A DNA stretch of 64,000 nucleotides from Desulfacinum infernum DSM 9756 (GTDB lineage: Bacteria > Desulfobacterota > Syntrophobacteria > Syntrophobacterales > DSM-9756), in the NCBI RefSeq assembly GCF_900129305.1, contig NZ_FQVB01000023.1, positions 1 through 64,000 on the forward strand. The letters run 5' to 3'. The position numbers were made by a program, and so were the translations under genes. The notes below the pieces were generated by a model. It saw only the letters and a program-made list of their open reading frames with translations. It was not told the origin of the DNA and did no database searches. This document shows, in pieces, positions 9,007 through 17,023 of the stretch (within the stretch, counting starts at the first letter, position 1; each line of letters opens with the position of its first letter).

Positions 9007-9385
9007 CCTCGACTCCTAGTATTTTCATCACGAGAGAGCGCACATCCTCAGGTTGGAACGGCTTTCGCAAGTACCCCTTGGCTCCCAAAGCCATGGCTTC
9101 CTCCAGCCGCTGCTCGTTGCTCTCCGTCGTTACGAGCACCACCGGCACATCACGGAAGTCCTCGTGGCCCGCCAACGTCCGCAGGAATTCGATGCCATCC
9201 ATTTCCGGCATGTGGACATCGCTCAGGATCAGATCCACCCAGGACTCCCCGAGCCGCTCCAGGGCCTCCCGACCGTTTCCCGCCTCCAATATCTCCCCCA
9301 ACTCCAAGCCTGAAATCTTGAGCACCTTTTTGATGACGTTGCGCATGGACTTGGAGTCATCAACGATCAACACGTTGTAGGCCAT
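8963..9385 (-). CDS. Second CheY-like response regulator
   Basis: 140 residues, a receiver domain with a short acidic tail. LIVDDSKSMR, the phospho-Asp in LILSDVHMPEMDG, the Thr of VLVTTES and the Lys of YLRKPF are intact. It lacks any output domain. It overlaps cheX and lies downstream of cheD. It differs from the main CheY (VHMPEMDG rather than WNMPKMTG after the Asp). It could be a phosphate sink or a signal to another target; that is inference. Confidence 0.9.
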   Translation of the reverse strand: MAYNVLIVDDSKSMRNVIKKVLKISGLELGEILEAGNGREALERLGESWVDLILSDVHMPEMDGIEFLRTLAGHEDFRDVPVVLVTTESNEQRLEEAMALGAKGYLRKPFQPEDVRSLVMKILGVEDEWELAGSDEGCDF

Positions 9386-9405
9386 ACCGCCCCCTTCCTT
9401 GTATC

Positions 9406-9888
9406 CTACAGCTCGAATTCCCCGTGCCCGGACACCTTCAGAACGACCCGGCCGGTCTCAAGCTCCAGGCGCACGGTGCGATTCACGTTGCCCCCCACAT
9501 GTTCGGCCGCAATCAGTATGTTGTTTTTCCAGAAGATTTTACGAAGCATCATGTAATTTTTCTTGCCGATATTGAAGACGCCGTTTTCGTCCAGAATCTG
9601 GGCGCCCCCCACCACCTTGACGATTAGGCTCTTTTTCGTCGCCCCGAACTTATAGCTTTCTTTGAAGAGCATGGGAATGCCCGTATCGGCGAACATGGCT
9701 GGCTTGGTCCGCGCCTTTAAGGGATCCGTTGATGACTCGGGAAGCATGTAGTGCAGCATGCCCCCCACTTTCACCTTCGGGTCGTAGATGACCACGGCGA
9801 TGCAAGATCCCAAGGAATAGGTGATGATGGTGTCTTCGGGTCGATTACTCACGGCCATGTCCGCTACGCCGACAACCACTCTGTTCAT
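9406..9888 (-). CDS. cheD: Chemoreceptor glutamine deamidase CheD
   Basis: 160 residues. CheD deamidates receptor glutamines and in many bacteria is held by CheC. The catalytic Cys is in SLGSCIAVVIYD (about residue 29), the His in GGMLHYMLP (about residue 46) and the Thr in the preceding ITYSLGS. Length is typical. It sits between cheR and cheY2. No cheC gene is in the window, only the single-site CheX-like gene next but one. Confidence 0.93.
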   Translation of the reverse strand: MNRVVVGVADMAVSNRPEDTIITYSLGSCIAVVIYDPKVKVGGMLHYMLPESSTDPLKARTKPAMFADTGIPMLFKESYKFGATKKSLIVKVVGGAQILDENGVFNIGKKNYMMLRKIFWKNNILIAAEHVGGNVNRTVRLELETGRVVLKVSGHGEFEL

Positions 9889-9926
9889 GGACTCTCTCTC
9901 ATGTCTTGGGGGAAGCCGCCTGCTTC

Positions 9927-10754
9927 CTACTTCTGATAGACCGCCGGTTTGATGTACTTGAGGGGGTGATCGAGGCCGGTCAGACTTTCCGAATGGCCCA
10001 CAAAGAAATACCCCCCGGAAACCAGATACTCCGCCATCTTCTTGATCAACATCTCCTGGGTCTTCTTGTCGAAATAAATCATCACGTTGCGGCAGAAGAT
10101 CACGTCGAAGGGCCCCCGAAAGGGGTATGGGTCCTTCAGGTTCAATCGGCGAAAAGCGATCACTTTCCTCAGCTGCGGCGCCACCTCGTAGAGCTTCTCA
10201 CCCGCTCCCCCCCTTCTCAGGATGAAGTACCGACTGCGCAGGGCCGGAGGCACGTTCTGGAGTTTGGCCTTGTCGTAAATCCCTCTCTGGGCGGTCTGGA
10301 GCACACGGGTGGAGATGTCGGTTGCCAGGATGCGAAAATCCCATCGGTCGGGCTGATCCAGATTTTCCAGGACGCTCATGGCGATCGTATAGGGTTCTTC
10401 CCCGGTGGAACATCCGGCGCTCCAGATCCGGATTCGGGAGGAACCCTGCTCCCGGCTCCTGCGCACCATTTCGGGCAAAGCCCTGGTGACGAGAAAATCA
10501 AAGTGCTTGGGTTCCCTGAAGAAGTACGTGAGATTGGTGGAAACGGCGTCGAAGAAGCGGATGAGCTCATCCCGCCCGTCTTCAGACAGGATGTACTTGT
10601 AGTACTCCTTGGGCGACGCCATGCCGGTGGCTCGCAGGCGCTTGGCCAGCCGGGCTTCCAGGAGCGACTTTTTCCCCTCATGGAGGTTGATGCCGCATTC
10701 CTCGTAGACGAGTGCACTGAATTGCTGGAACAACCGCTCCGAAAGGCGTTCCAC
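9927..10754 (-). CDS. cheR: Chemoreceptor methyltransferase CheR
   Basis: 275 residues. It methylates receptor glutamates with S-adenosylmethionine. The N-terminal helical domain (1-80) is followed by the SAM fold with SAGCSTGEEPYTIAM, LATDIS, FDVIFCRNVMIYFD and the closing GGYFFVGHSESL. It is the first gene of the leftward che operon. A FliA-like promoter lies about 90 bases upstream. Confidence 0.95.
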   Translation of the reverse strand: MERLSERLFQQFSALVYEECGINLHEGKKSLLEARLAKRLRATGMASPKEYYKYILSEDGRDELIRFFDAVSTNLTYFFREPKHFDFLVTRALPEMVRRSREQGSSRIRIWSAGCSTGEEPYTIAMSVLENLDQPDRWDFRILATDISTRVLQTAQRGIYDKAKLQNVPPALRSRYFILRRGGAGEKLYEVAPQLRKVIAFRRLNLKDPYPFRGPFDVIFCRNVMIYFDKKTQEMLIKKMAEYLVSGGYFFVGHSESLTGLDHPLKYIKPAVYQK

Positions 10755-10845
10755 GTAAGCATCCCTCCGGGATCTCGAGGATCCCCACCATCATTTTGTG
10801 TGCGGATACAGGGGGGACTGGCTCCCCTGCCTTTTCCCATGAGGA

Positions 10846-10873
10846 AAATCGGATATTCGAGAGGCTGACTTTA
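10846..10873 (-). promoter_or_regulatory. FliA (sigma-28)-like promoter of the che operon
   Basis: Read leftward: TAAAGTCA, 12 bases, TCCGATTT. The -35 box matches the FliA consensus in its first six bases, and the -10 core is the same TCCGAT as in the flgM promoter candidate, with the same spacer. The cheR start lies about 90 bases downstream. Confidence 0.55.
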
Positions 10874-10919
10874 GGAAAAATTGGACCGAGCGCCTGAGAA
10901 AAGGGGAGCAAGGAATGGT

Positions 10920-11264
10920 CTAGGGGTTTTGGGCAGGCGATGGCGGAGGCTGCGGTTTGGGGTCGTCGCCCCGTTGGGGATTCAGATCAATCCAAAGATG
11001 GCGGAGCATTTCCAAAGACCACTCGGCCTTCTTCCTTTCTTCACGAAGGTGCTCTTCGGCCCCGGGTGGCCCTTGAGGCAGTGTCTTGTGGATTATGCTC
11101 TCCTGGCCCTCGATCACATCGGCCCAGCAAACGGAGGGCCCTCCCCACTGGACGCCTCCGGCGATCTCCTTCTCCCGCCGCCCGCCCAAGGGCGCCATTG
11201 ATGCAAAGACAAAGACCGTCAACAGACAGAAGGCCCGCACGGCGGGCCCCTTCCCGACTTTCAT
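10920..11264 (-). CDS. Small exported protein, unknown
   Basis: 114 residues. It is unrecognised. The N-terminus MKVGKGPAVRAFCLLTVFVF looks like a signal peptide or anchor. The rest has a helical Glu/Arg-rich part (HLREERKKAEWSLEMLRHLW) and a Pro-rich tail. The start at 11264 follows the preceding gene by 17 bases, so the two are likely co-transcribed. It lies just upstream of the che promoter. It may not be a strongly conserved gene; sureness is moderate to low. Confidence 0.45.
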   Translation of the reverse strand: MKVGKGPAVRAFCLLTVFVFASMAPLGGRREKEIAGGVQWGGPSVCWADVIEGQESIIHKTLPQGPPGAEEHLREERKKAEWSLEMLRHLWIDLNPQRGDDPKPQPPPSPAQNP

Positions 11265-11281
11265 CAGCGTACCATCCCGAT

Positions 11282-11749
11282 TCAGGCCCCCAGGTAGTCC
11301 CCTCGGCCCCACTTGATGGATTCCACATAGGCCACCACCCGCGCTTCCTCGGCGATCCGGCGAAGGGGGTGATCCGGAGCCAGTTCCTGCGCCGCCTTCC
11401 AGGCCTCCTCGGCGGAGGCCCCCAGGTCTTCAAGCCTGCGCCCCACGTCCTTCAAACGCGCGGCGTTCCCGGACAGCTGCTCCACGAGGCCTTCAAGCCC
11501 CTCCAAAACTCTTTGGATTCTGTCCTCCGCGGACCGCTCCCCCGGGGCTTTCGGATCCGAGCAGAGCAGGTCGGCAGGGCCCGCAACAGACGGCGGCTCG
11601 ATTCCCGAAGCCGTCTTCCCATCCGTTTCCCGGTCCAGCTCCTGGGCCAGGATTCGACCGAACGCCCCCGCCTCATCGAGGGGCGCCGATTCCGTCTTTC
11701 TTGGTTCTTGCCCGACGGACACATTGGAGTGCGGTCCGCTCACTTTCAT
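11282..11749 (-). CDS. Uncharacterised helical protein in the motility block
   Basis: 155 residues, no recognised family. The N-terminal third is polar and disordered-looking. The rest is helical with heptad-like leucines (RVLEGLEGLVEQLSGNAARL, then DVGRRLEDLG), ending in RRIAEEARVVAYVESIKW. The start at 11749 has AGGAGGG about 8 bases upstream. No signal peptide or membrane segment is seen, so it is probably cytosolic. Position between a histidine kinase and the che operon suggests a motility-related role, but nothing in the sequence proves it. Confidence 0.55.
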   Translation of the reverse strand: MKVSGPHSNVSVGQEPRKTESAPLDEAGAFGRILAQELDRETDGKTASGIEPPSVAGPADLLCSDPKAPGERSAEDRIQRVLEGLEGLVEQLSGNAARLKDVGRRLEDLGASAEEAWKAAQELAPDHPLRRIAEEARVVAYVESIKWGRGDYLGA

Positions 11750-11875
11750 CTTCCGGTCCCTCCTGCATATTCGGGTAGCGCCTCACTTTTGAATCGAGGC
11801 AAATAGTTTGCCAACCTCTCAGCTCCTTGGAATCCTTGCCGCAGCCGGTGCGCACCCACCCGTCCCGGGAAGAAT

Positions 11876-12700
11876 TTACCCCCTGGTGCGGCAGAATGTT
11901 CCGGGCACAGGCAGCAGCAAAAGGGCGCGGGTTCCCGTTCCCTTCGCTTCCAGCCTTGATTCCGCCCCGTAAGGAGCCAGAAGGTGCCGGACGATGGAAA
12001 GCCCCAGCCCCAGGTGTTTCCGGTCCGCCTCGCACTCCACGACCTCGGCCGGCCACCGGGTGACAAACGGATTGAACAGTTCCTCGGCGGACATCTCATC
12101 GGGCAGGCCGCAGCCGCTGTCCTCCACACGGACCGCCACGCCCTCCCGGGTCACCTCGGACGCCAACACGATTTCCTTGGCGGGAGCCGTTCGAAGAGCG
12201 GTCAGGGCATTTTGAATGAGATGATGGAGAGCCGGGATCAGATGGCGCCCCAGAACGCGCAACAGAGGCACATGCGGTGCGAGCTCCATTCGTAATGCAA
12301 CCTGATGCTTAAAGAAGAGGTCGGCCTTGTAGACCCGTCCCAGCTTCTCCAGGATGAGGTTCACATCGATCTCCGATTCGTTCGCCTCGATCTCGTGCAG
12401 GGTCATGAAATCGCGGAGCATCTCGGAAAAGACCTGGACCTGATCCAGAAGCCGGCCCACACGTCCTTTCTGGGAATCGAGCAGGCGCGACAAATCGGCG
12501 GGGTCCGGGATCGGAAGCACTCTCACGAGCTCGTCGATCCGGGAATGATTCCTTTCCATCAATTCCAGGAGCATGGAGATGTTCTGCAGGGGGCCGTTGA
12601 TATTGTGGATGAGGCCGCGCACGAGCCGCCCCATATGAGCCGGCCGGTCCAGCTCCGCAAAGGCCTGGAACAGGTGTTCCATGTTGAATCCGGAATCCAT
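11876..12700 (-). CDS. Soluble histidine kinase
   Basis: 274 residues, no transmembrane or sensor domain. The phospho-acceptor helix has GLIHNINGPLQNISMLLELM near residues 29-48. The ATPase domain has HHLIQNALTAL (N box), VEDSGCGLPDE (G1), LFNPFVT (F box) and LGLGLSIVRHLL (G2), all intact. The HNINGPL variant replaces the common HEIRNPL. It follows the PilZ gene by 3 bases, and PilZ in turn overlaps the HD-GYP receiver gene; the kinase may phosphorylate that receiver or the receiver-SHOCT protein. The input probably comes from a protein partner. Confidence 0.85.
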   Translation of the reverse strand: MDSGFNMEHLFQAFAELDRPAHMGRLVRGLIHNINGPLQNISMLLELMERNHSRIDELVRVLPIPDPADLSRLLDSQKGRVGRLLDQVQVFSEMLRDFMTLHEIEANESEIDVNLILEKLGRVYKADLFFKHQVALRMELAPHVPLLRVLGRHLIPALHHLIQNALTALRTAPAKEIVLASEVTREGVAVRVEDSGCGLPDEMSAEELFNPFVTRWPAEVVECEADRKHLGLGLSIVRHLLAPYGAESRLEAKGTGTRALLLLPVPGTFCRTRG

Positions 12701-12703
12701 CGT

Positions 12704-13318
12704 CTAATTCTCTTTGCAGGAATGGGCCCGTCTTGGGAGATCTCGGCCCGAAGGATCCCCGCCCCGCGCCTCGCCGGCCCTTTCCTTCCATTTGCGCTGC
12801 AGCTGGAAAACAAGACGAATGATCGACTGGCGGTCCGCCTCGTCAATCTCCACAAACTGCACGCCCACCACATGAGCCGCAGGATCCCCGGATTCCGCCG
12901 CAGGCTCGATCCAGCAGATCTTTCCCACGGCATAGATGGGCCTGGGGTCCCCCACCTGCGGCAGCAGGCACAACTCCAGGTGGCTGCCCACCGAATGCAG
13001 GGACACCGTGGCGAAGGAAAGTCCCCCGCCGCTGATGTCCACGACCCGCCCCTGGTACGCATAGCTGGGGCGCAGACCGCTTTGTTTTTCCAAATACCCG
13101 AGCAGCCGATCCATCTTGGACTCAAGGCGCACCAGGGTTTCCATCACCTCCCGTGCAAACGGATCATCCGTGTCCGTCTCGTGGAGGCCGGCGGACTCGC
13201 CCCTCGGCCCGAAGCCCAGAAAAAAGGGAGGCTCCTGGTCCTGCGGAAGCTCATTGTACAGGACAGCCAACTCCGGAATCCGGACCCTCAGATACTCACG
13301 GTTGTTCACCTCTTCCAT
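12704..13318 (-). CDS. PilZ-domain protein (candidate c-di-GMP effector)
   Basis: 204 residues. The N-terminal half is helical (about 1-100); the C-terminal half is a PilZ barrel with GRVVDISGGGLSFATVSLHS and later VGVQFVEIDEADRQSIIRLV. The DxSxxG motif is present. The usual RxxxR is only loosely represented by arginines at the N-terminus (NREYLRVRIPE), so c-di-GMP binding is probable but unproven. It overlaps the end of the HD-GYP gene by 13 bases, meaning translational coupling to the enzyme that removes its ligand. Confidence 0.8.
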   Translation of the reverse strand: MEEVNNREYLRVRIPELAVLYNELPQDQEPPFFLGFGPRGESAGLHETDTDDPFAREVMETLVRLESKMDRLLGYLEKQSGLRPSYAYQGRVVDISGGGLSFATVSLHSVGSHLELCLLPQVGDPRPIYAVGKICWIEPAAESGDPAAHVVGVQFVEIDEADRQSIIRLVFQLQRKWKERAGEARGGDPSGRDLPRRAHSCKEN

Positions 13319-14895
13319 TTTGAATCCTTCTCCATCACCGCCAAAAAGGCTTGCACCACGTGGGGGTCAAATTGCTTGCCGCTGTTTTCCCGAATCTCCG
13401 AAACAGCCTTCTCCAGCGGCAGCGAATCCCGATAAGCCCGCCTCGAAGTCATGGCATCGAAGGCATCCGCCACGGCGACGATTCGCGCCAAAAGCGGAAT
13501 ATCCTCCCCGGACAGTCCGTCGGGATACCCCCGCCCATCCCATCGTTCGTGATGATGGCGGATGATGGCCCGCTCCTCAAAGCCAAGGCCCAGATCCTTG
13601 ATGATCGACTCTCCTATCACGGGGTGCCTCTTGACGATCTCATACTCGTCCGCAGTGAGGCTGGACGGCTTGTTCAGGATCTCATCCGGCATCCCGATCT
13701 TGCCGATGTCGTGGAGGTAGCCCACCGTCTTGAGAATATCAATTTGCGTGCCATTCACGGCCATCTCGCGGGCCAATCGCACCGCCCAGTGGGTCACCCG
13801 CTCGGAATGCTTTCCCGTATACGGGTCCTTGGCCTCCAGGGCGCTCACAAGGGACCTCAAGATCCCATAGAAGTTGGTGATGAGGCTCTCGTAAAGCGCC
13901 ATATTCTCCACGGCGAGGGCCGCCTTGGTCATGAGAAAATCCACGAGGGCGCTGTGGCCTTCCCCGGCCCTCTCGTCCGCCGGGACCTGGAAAATCCCCA
14001 GGAAACCGAACAGCTCCCCTCGAATCCACATGGGCCACAGGCTGCAGGGTTCCTCGAGAAGTCGGCACAGGGAAGAGACCCCCTTCACTCGGCTTTCTCC
14101 CGGGGCTGCCGGTGCCGTCTCGGACACCCCGAAGCCCTGTGCGTCTTCGCTGATGCCCGTCGCCGCAAAGGAGCTCAGGGGAGCCCTCACAGGTGTCCTG
14201 CCCTTTTGCAGGCACCGTGTGAGGATCTCATGGTCCACGGGGAAAGTTCTGGGCAGACCGCCGTTGTCGAAACCCAGCCCGGAGATCATGGCAACTCTTT
14301 TGAGATCAGGCAGATAAACGAAGAAACCCACTCGACGGCACAGGGTCAGGGACGAGGCCAACTCCACGATGGAGGCATAGAGGTCGTCGCTGGATCGAAT
14401 CTCATCAATGACGCGCGAGACATGGAAAAGTTTCTCCTTCTCCTCGATGCGCTGCTGCAGCTGGCGATTCACATGCCTCAGTTGCTCTTGTGCCTGGCAC
14501 TCCAGCTTCAGGCTCAGGTTCTCAAGCAGGAGGTTTCTCTCCTTGAAAACCCGCTCCAGGGCCAAGGCAAGATCCCGCATGGTGAAGGGCTTGGTGAGAA
14601 AGTCCGAAGCGCCCAAGCGCATGGCCCGTATGGTGGACTCCATGGTTGGATACCCGCTCATCATGATCACGGGCAGGGTCCGGTCCTTCTGCTTGAGGCG
14701 CTCCAGCAGCTCCACACCGTCCATATCGGGCAGGTTCAGATCAATGAAAGCACAGTCGAAACCATGGGCATCCAGCGCCAGCAGAGCGTCCGCTCCCTTG
14801 GGGAAGACCCGAACCTCTTCATGGCCCAATTGCTCCAAATAGTCCCGCAGGACGTCCCCAAGCAACGTATCGTCTTCGATTATGAGGATGTTCAT
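13306..14895 (-). CDS. Response regulator with GAF and HD-GYP phosphodiesterase domains
   Basis: 529 residues. The receiver (1-125) has IIEDDTLLGD, phospho-Asp in CAFIDLNLPDMDG and LTKPF. A coiled coil and a GAF-like region (about 165-330) follow. The HD-GYP domain (about 345-520) has KHSERVTHW, LHDIGKIGMPDEIL, RHPVIGESII, HHHERWDGRGYPDGL and ADAFDAMTSRRAYR; all metal ligands and the GYP motif are intact, so it should degrade c-di-GMP. Its ATG overlaps the stop of the receiver-SHOCT gene (ATGA), and it overlaps pilZ at its end. Confidence 0.93.
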   Translation of the reverse strand: MNILIIEDDTLLGDVLRDYLEQLGHEEVRVFPKGADALLALDAHGFDCAFIDLNLPDMDGVELLERLKQKDRTLPVIMMSGYPTMESTIRAMRLGASDFLTKPFTMRDLALALERVFKERNLLLENLSLKLECQAQEQLRHVNRQLQQRIEEKEKLFHVSRVIDEIRSSDDLYASIVELASSLTLCRRVGFFVYLPDLKRVAMISGLGFDNGGLPRTFPVDHEILTRCLQKGRTPVRAPLSSFAATGISEDAQGFGVSETAPAAPGESRVKGVSSLCRLLEEPCSLWPMWIRGELFGFLGIFQVPADERAGEGHSALVDFLMTKAALAVENMALYESLITNFYGILRSLVSALEAKDPYTGKHSERVTHWAVRLAREMAVNGTQIDILKTVGYLHDIGKIGMPDEILNKPSSLTADEYEIVKRHPVIGESIIKDLGLGFEERAIIRHHHERWDGRGYPDGLSGEDIPLLARIVAVADAFDAMTSRRAYRDSLPLEKAVSEIRENSGKQFDPHVVQAFLAVMEKDSKWKR

Positions 14896-15605
14896 CTTTC
14901 CGCCGCTGTCACCTGTCGCAGGACCAGCTTTTTCAGTCGCTCAAACTCCGCCTCGTCGATCACCTTTTCCCGACGCAGGTCCTTCAGGCGCTCCAACTCC
15001 GAGAGGACATGTCCCATCCTGGACAGGCCGCCTTCCAGGAGTTCCACGGGCAAGGGCTGGCGGCCCATCACCAGGAAGCGCTCATAACCCGGGGTCTCAC
15101 CGCTCGTTCCAGATCCGGGTTCGTGGTCTTCCGTTCCCGTCGTCCGCTTCGACTCCAGCTCCCGGAGCCGGTGGTAGGCCTTCTCCAGTTCAGCCAGAAG
15201 AATCGCCCGCTCTCGCATGCTGCGAACCTTGTCGATGGCATTGCGGGTGGCCACCGCCACCTCATCGATACGGAAGGGCTTTTGGATGTAGTCGTAGGCT
15301 CCTTGCCGGATGGCTTCCACGGCCGATTCCAAGCTACCGTAACCGGTGATGATGATGGTGAGCACGTTCGGGAGATGCCGGCGGGCCTGCCTGAGGAGGG
15401 TCAGCCCGTCCATGCCGGGCATGTTGAGATCGGTGATCAGGATATCAAAGGGCTCAGCGCGAATGAGCTCCAGGGCTTCCTCTCCGGTGGAGGCCAACGA
15501 AAGGTCGGTCCCCTCGTCCTCGATGGCATCCCGCAGGATATCCCGGTACACATCATCATCATCGACAATCAAAATTTTGACAGGCAAAGCCTCCACTGGA
15601 TCCAT
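14892..15605 (-). CDS. Response regulator with C-terminal SHOCT segment
   Basis: 237 residues. The receiver (8-130) is of the NtrC/AtoC kind: ILIVDDDDVYRDIL, phospho-Asp in ILITDLNMPGMDG, ITGYGSLESAVEAI and YIQKPF. A helical linker (130-155) and a charged, low-complexity part follow. The tail LERLKDLRREKVIDEAEFER to LKKLVL looks like a SHOCT oligomerisation motif. There is no AAA+ or DNA-binding domain, so it is not a sigma-54 activator. It is coupled to the HD-GYP gene by an ATGA overlap. Confidence 0.85.
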   Translation of the reverse strand: MDPVEALPVKILIVDDDDVYRDILRDAIEDEGTDLSLASTGEEALELIRAEPFDILITDLNMPGMDGLTLLRQARRHLPNVLTIIITGYGSLESAVEAIRQGAYDYIQKPFRIDEVAVATRNAIDKVRSMRERAILLAELEKAYHRLRELESKRTTGTEDHEPGSGTSGETPGYERFLVMGRQPLPVELLEGGLSRMGHVLSELERLKDLRREKVIDEAEFERLKKLVLRQVTAAER

Positions 15606-15628
15606 CCCGCTTTCCGTTGATGGGGCCC

Positions 15629-16027
15629 CTAGACCTTGCCGTTAAGGAGCACCCCTGTCAGCTCTTCCAGCTTCTCCCGAAGTTCCAACAACTCCTCGGG
15701 GGGTATCTGGCGGATCACCTCGCCGGTTTCCTTGTTCACGACCGAAACCACCATGTCCCCCGTTTCCTCGTGGAGCCTGAAGCTGAGTTTAATGTTAAGA
15801 TCTTGAAGGTAGTTTTGCACGTCTCCGACAAGCCCTTCCAGCTCCTCCCGGTCCGTACCGTTGAGGCCTTGCGAAGGTCGCTCCATATCCTCTCGTTTCA
15901 ATTGAAGCTTCTGGGAGCTCCCTCCTCCCTCAACGGGCTTGATGAGGTCGCTCTTCCGCCACTTTGGGTCTTCCCTGACCCAGTGCTCCGTCACCACCGA
16001 CTGGATGCCATCCACCCTCGTTTCCAT
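15629..16027 (-). CDS. flaG: Flagellar protein FlaG
   Basis: 132 residues. The C-terminal half has the FlaG signature: LSFRLHEETGDMVVSVVNKE then TGEVIRQIPPEELLELREKL. FlaG influences filament length in several bacteria. The start at 16027 is chosen because AAGGAGG lies at a good distance; an in-frame GTG at 16036 falls inside that ribosome site. The preceding lipoprotein gene ends 15 bases upstream. Flagellin genes and fliD, its usual neighbours, are not in the window. Confidence 0.88.
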   Translation of the reverse strand: METRVDGIQSVVTEHWVREDPKWRKSDLIKPVEGGGSSQKLQLKREDMERPSQGLNGTDREELEGLVGDVQNYLQDLNIKLSFRLHEETGDMVVSVVNKETGEVIRQIPPEELLELREKLEELTGVLLNGKV

Positions 16028-16042
16028 GACGTCCACCTCCTT

Positions 16043-16660
16043 CTATCGGTCGAGGTTCAAACACCCCCGCCGCTTTGCTTCCCTGTCCGACAAGAGCTCT
16101 GCAAACTGACGGGCCAGGGCATGAGTGAGCCTCTGATAAGAAGCGGCCCCGCCTCCCGGGATCACGTTCCAGAAAAGATCCAGATCCCGTCGGGGCTTCG
16201 ACAAGGCGCTCTGTTCCATCCACCACAGGACGCTCCCCGTGCGCATGTCCTTCACCCATACGTGGACATCCACATGTTCGCTGAGGGCCCCCGAGCCCGC
16301 AACAAACCGCTCCACCTTGCCTCGAACCAGCAAGTCCACCCCGTCAGGGACGGATGACCCCGCCGGCCCGCCTCCTTCGGCCAGCACCATCACCTGCCCG
16401 AACGTTCCCTCGGCGGCCAAGATGGCCGTATAGACGTGCGCCATCTCCAGGGCCGCCCTTTCCATCCCTTTCGGAACCTCAAAGGCCGCCACGGCGGCCC
16501 GCCGATGCCTGTGCGGGGCGGGACATTGCCACGCAATCACGCGAGGAGCGGCGAGTTCCACGGAACCGGACCTGGAGGTTGTGGACACCGAGGCACACCC
16601 ACCGCAGGCGGCCACAACCAGAAACGGGACCCAAACCAGGCACCTTGCAACTCCAAACAC
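16043..16660 (-). CDS. Outer-membrane lipoprotein, possibly flagellar
   Basis: 205 residues. The GTG at 16660 is chosen: GGGGAGG lies 5 bases upstream, and the peptide then starts with a short lipoprotein signal ending VAAC or GGC. An earlier in-frame ATG at 16705 has no ribosome site and would give a long, odd leader. The mature part has a regular alpha/beta look, with VDLLVRGKVERFVAGSG and VHVWVKDMRTGSVLWWMEQ, followed by RRDLDLFWN. That style recalls FlgO-like and CsgG/LpoB-like lipoproteins. Position just before flaG favours a flagellar envelope role. The name is not certain. Confidence 0.65.
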   Translation of the reverse strand: MFGVARCLVWVPFLVVAACGGCASVSTTSRSGSVELAAPRVIAWQCPAPHRHRRAAVAAFEVPKGMERAALEMAHVYTAILAAEGTFGQVMVLAEGGGPAGSSVPDGVDLLVRGKVERFVAGSGALSEHVDVHVWVKDMRTGSVLWWMEQSALSKPRRDLDLFWNVIPGGGAASYQRLTHALARQFAELLSDREAKRRGCLNLDR

Positions 16661-17023
16661 CCTCGCCTCCCCAACAAACCAACTCGTGATCCTAATTACC
16701 GCCATACAAGGAGAAAAGCCTGCAACTCTATAATCGGAGCCCGCAGGCAATCCCATGAAGGATTTATTTCGGCAGGCCGGGAAGCCGGCGGCAAAGCCGC
16801 CTCCTTAGGGCGATCCGGAAAAGTTCACCCGCGGGACGATGGGAAACCGGTTGTGGTGGGCCCCAACTGCCGGAGCCGAGCTGTAGCGGAAAGGATGATC
16901 GAACGGCCGCCATTCTGGAGGGGGGACGAGCGTTGGGGACCGTCTGCAAGTCGCCACGGGAATCGGGCAAGAAAGGGAAGGTACGGGCCTCCGGTCCATC
17001 TACCCGTTCCGCGGCGCGGATTC
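16661..17023. other. Gene-free region upstream of the lipoprotein and flaG
   Basis: No plausible gene is seen. It contains a FliA-like -10 (TCCGATTA read leftward, 16731-16738) and a short GGCGGC-AAA-GCCGCC hairpin near 16790-16804. The remainder is unremarkable GC-rich sequence after the hybrid kinase gene. Confidence 0.5.
16731..16758 (-). promoter_or_regulatory. Weak FliA-like promoter before the lipoprotein-flaG unit
   Basis: Read leftward, TCATGGGA, 12 bases, TCCGATTA. The -10 matches the TCCGAT core of the flgM and cheR candidates and the spacer is equal, but the -35 is poor (only TCA in common). The GTG start of the lipoprotein is about 70 bases downstream. Confidence 0.3.
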
